Shown in pieces: positions 6,000 to 6,880 of a stretch of 6,880 nt of DNA (positions within the stretch are counted from its first letter, which is position 1; the number at the start of each line of letters is the position of its first letter). A program made the translations under genes and the position numbers. The stretch spans positions 1 to 6,880 of the forward strand of contig JAFGGR010000221.1 in the NCBI GenBank assembly GCA_016930475.1, written 5' to 3'. Origin of the DNA: Clostridiales bacterium (GTDB taxonomy: Bacteria > Bacillota > Clostridia > Saccharofermentanales > Saccharofermentanaceae). The notes beneath the pieces are model-generated. The model did not search any database and was not told the origin of the DNA. It saw only the letters and a program-made list of their open reading frames with translations.

Positions 6000-6880
6000 A
6001 TGAGCGTTCGAATTTTAGCCGCAGGAGGCGGAACCAGTGGTCATGTTTATCCGGCAATCGCGATTGCGGACCGGATATGTAAGGATGCCCCGGGGAGCGT
6101 CGTAGAGTTTTGCGGTACCTCCCAAGGGATCGAAAAAGATTTGATCCCCAAAGCCGGTTACCGGATGCATGAGATCCGCGCAAGCGGATTTCCCTCGAAA
6201 ATATCCGTCAAAATGTTTCGGGCACTCGCTGATTTTCGAGCCGGAAGAAAAGCCTGCATCGAGCTGATTCGAACATACAAGCCGGATGCGGTCATCGGGA
6301 CGGGCGGTTATGTGTGCAGTCCATTGGTTTCAGCTGCCGCCGCGATGAAGGTTCCGGTGATCCTTCATGAACAGAACGCCTTTCCGGGAAGGTCCAACCG
6401 GTTGATGTCTCGAAAAGCAGAAGCAGTCTGCACCGGGTTTCCCGGAATGGAACGATACTTCAAGACCACCAAACGCGTGGAATATACCGGGAACCCGATC
6501 CGTTCGGTCTTCGGAACGATCGGGCGAAAAGAATGCCGAGAGAAACTCGGTTTTGGACCCGAAGAGTTTGTTGTTCTGGCAATGGGGGGAAGTCTGGGAT
6601 CCAGAACGATCAACCGTGCGGTGACGGGGCTTTTCGATCATATGAGCAAAGAGAAGCTTCGAGTGATCTTATCGGCCGGAAAACAACAGTACAAAGAGAT
6701 TAAAGAGGAGATGGCCGGGAAAGACAGTCTTGTTGAGATTTTCGAATATATCGATGAAACTCATGTATACATGGAAGCCGCTGACCTGATCATCTGCCGT
6801 GCGGGTGCGATCACTTGCGCAGAGATCGCGGCGGTGGGGGTGCCTTCCGTGATGATACCGTATCCTTTTGCGGCCGGGGA
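6000..6880 (+). CDS. murG: UDP-N-acetylglucosamine--N-acetylmuramyl-(pentapeptide) pyrophosphoryl-undecaprenol GlcNAc transferase (MurG), 3' partial
   Basis: MurG transfers GlcNAc from UDP-GlcNAc to lipid I on the inner face of the membrane, giving lipid II, the substrate of FtsW. I translated the frame from ATG 6000; 293 complete codons are present and no stop occurs before the window edge. The usual length is about 350-370 residues, so roughly the last fifth is missing. Motifs: GGGTSGHVYPA (9-19), the G-loop with His15; GTGGYVCSP (100-108); HEQNAFPG (123-130); TGNPIR (163-168); GGSLGSRTIN (196-205), the second G-loop; and RAGAITCAEIAAVGVPSVMIPYPFAAG (267-293), which begins the UDP-GlcNAc binding region and includes Glu275, expected to contact the sugar. 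GTSGH is used in place of GTGGH. The start is 7 bases after the ftsW stop. Identification is firm. Confidence 0.97.
   Translation, partial: MSVRILAAGGGTSGHVYPAIAIADRICKDAPGSVVEFCGTSQGIEKDLIPKAGYRMHEIRASGFPSKISVKMFRALADFRAGRKACIELIRTYKPDAVIGTGGYVCSPLVSAAAAMKVPVILHEQNAFPGRSNRLMSRKAEAVCTGFPGMERYFKTTKRVEYTGNPIRSVFGTIGRKECREKLGFGPEEFVVLAMGGSLGSRTINRAVTGLFDHMSKEKLRVILSAGKQQYKEIKEEMAGKDSLVEIFEYIDETHVYMEAADLIICRAGAITCAEIAAVGVPSVMIPYPFAAG

Noticed and set aside
1..6880. An undescribed mobile, defence or accessory system
   Set aside because: The whole window is accounted for by five conserved cell-wall genes with gaps of 2 to 7 bases. I saw no long repeats, transposase, tRNA or foreign-looking segment.

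Overview
The window is a stretch of the division and cell wall (dcw) gene cluster, read entirely on the + strand. It holds five tightly packed genes: a class B penicillin-binding protein with PASTA domains (ftsI/spoVD/pbpB type, 5' end outside the window), murE, murF, ftsW/spoVE and murG (3' end outside the window). The gaps between genes are 6, 7, 2 and 7 bases. No promoter, terminator, RNA gene, mobile element or CRISPR array is visible, so this looks like the middle of one long operon.

The organism is most likely a member of the Bacillota, probably a Clostridia lineage of moderate GC content. The reasons are a PASTA-bearing class B PBP directly upstream of murE, the order PBP-murE-murF-ftsW-murG, Shine-Dalgarno sites such as AAGGAGG, and a MurE of the kind seen in Clostridia (VDYAHN and GCGGNR segments). 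The DNPR motif in MurE predicts meso-diaminopimelate in the peptidoglycan stem. This assignment rests on recognised motifs only; no database search was possible.

Layout: 1-1681 PBP transpeptidase; 1688-3211 murE; 3219-4685 murF; 4688-5992 ftsW/spoVE; 6000-6880 murG. Together they cover successive steps of wall synthesis. MurE and MurF finish the UDP-MurNAc-pentapeptide in the cytoplasm. MurG adds GlcNAc to lipid I to make lipid II. FtsW (a SEDS glycosyltransferase) polymerises lipid II outside the membrane. The PBP cross-links the new glycan through its transpeptidase domain.

This is core cell-wall machinery and I see no new system in it. The points worth a second look are local: (a) mraY and murD, which usually lie between murF and ftsW, are absent there; (b) the third PBP active-site motif reads KTS instead of KTG; (c) the last PASTA repeat of the PBP appears to be split by an acidic insert of about 56 residues; (d) the partner FtsW has its own acidic stretch in the large extracellular loop next to the catalytic Asp.
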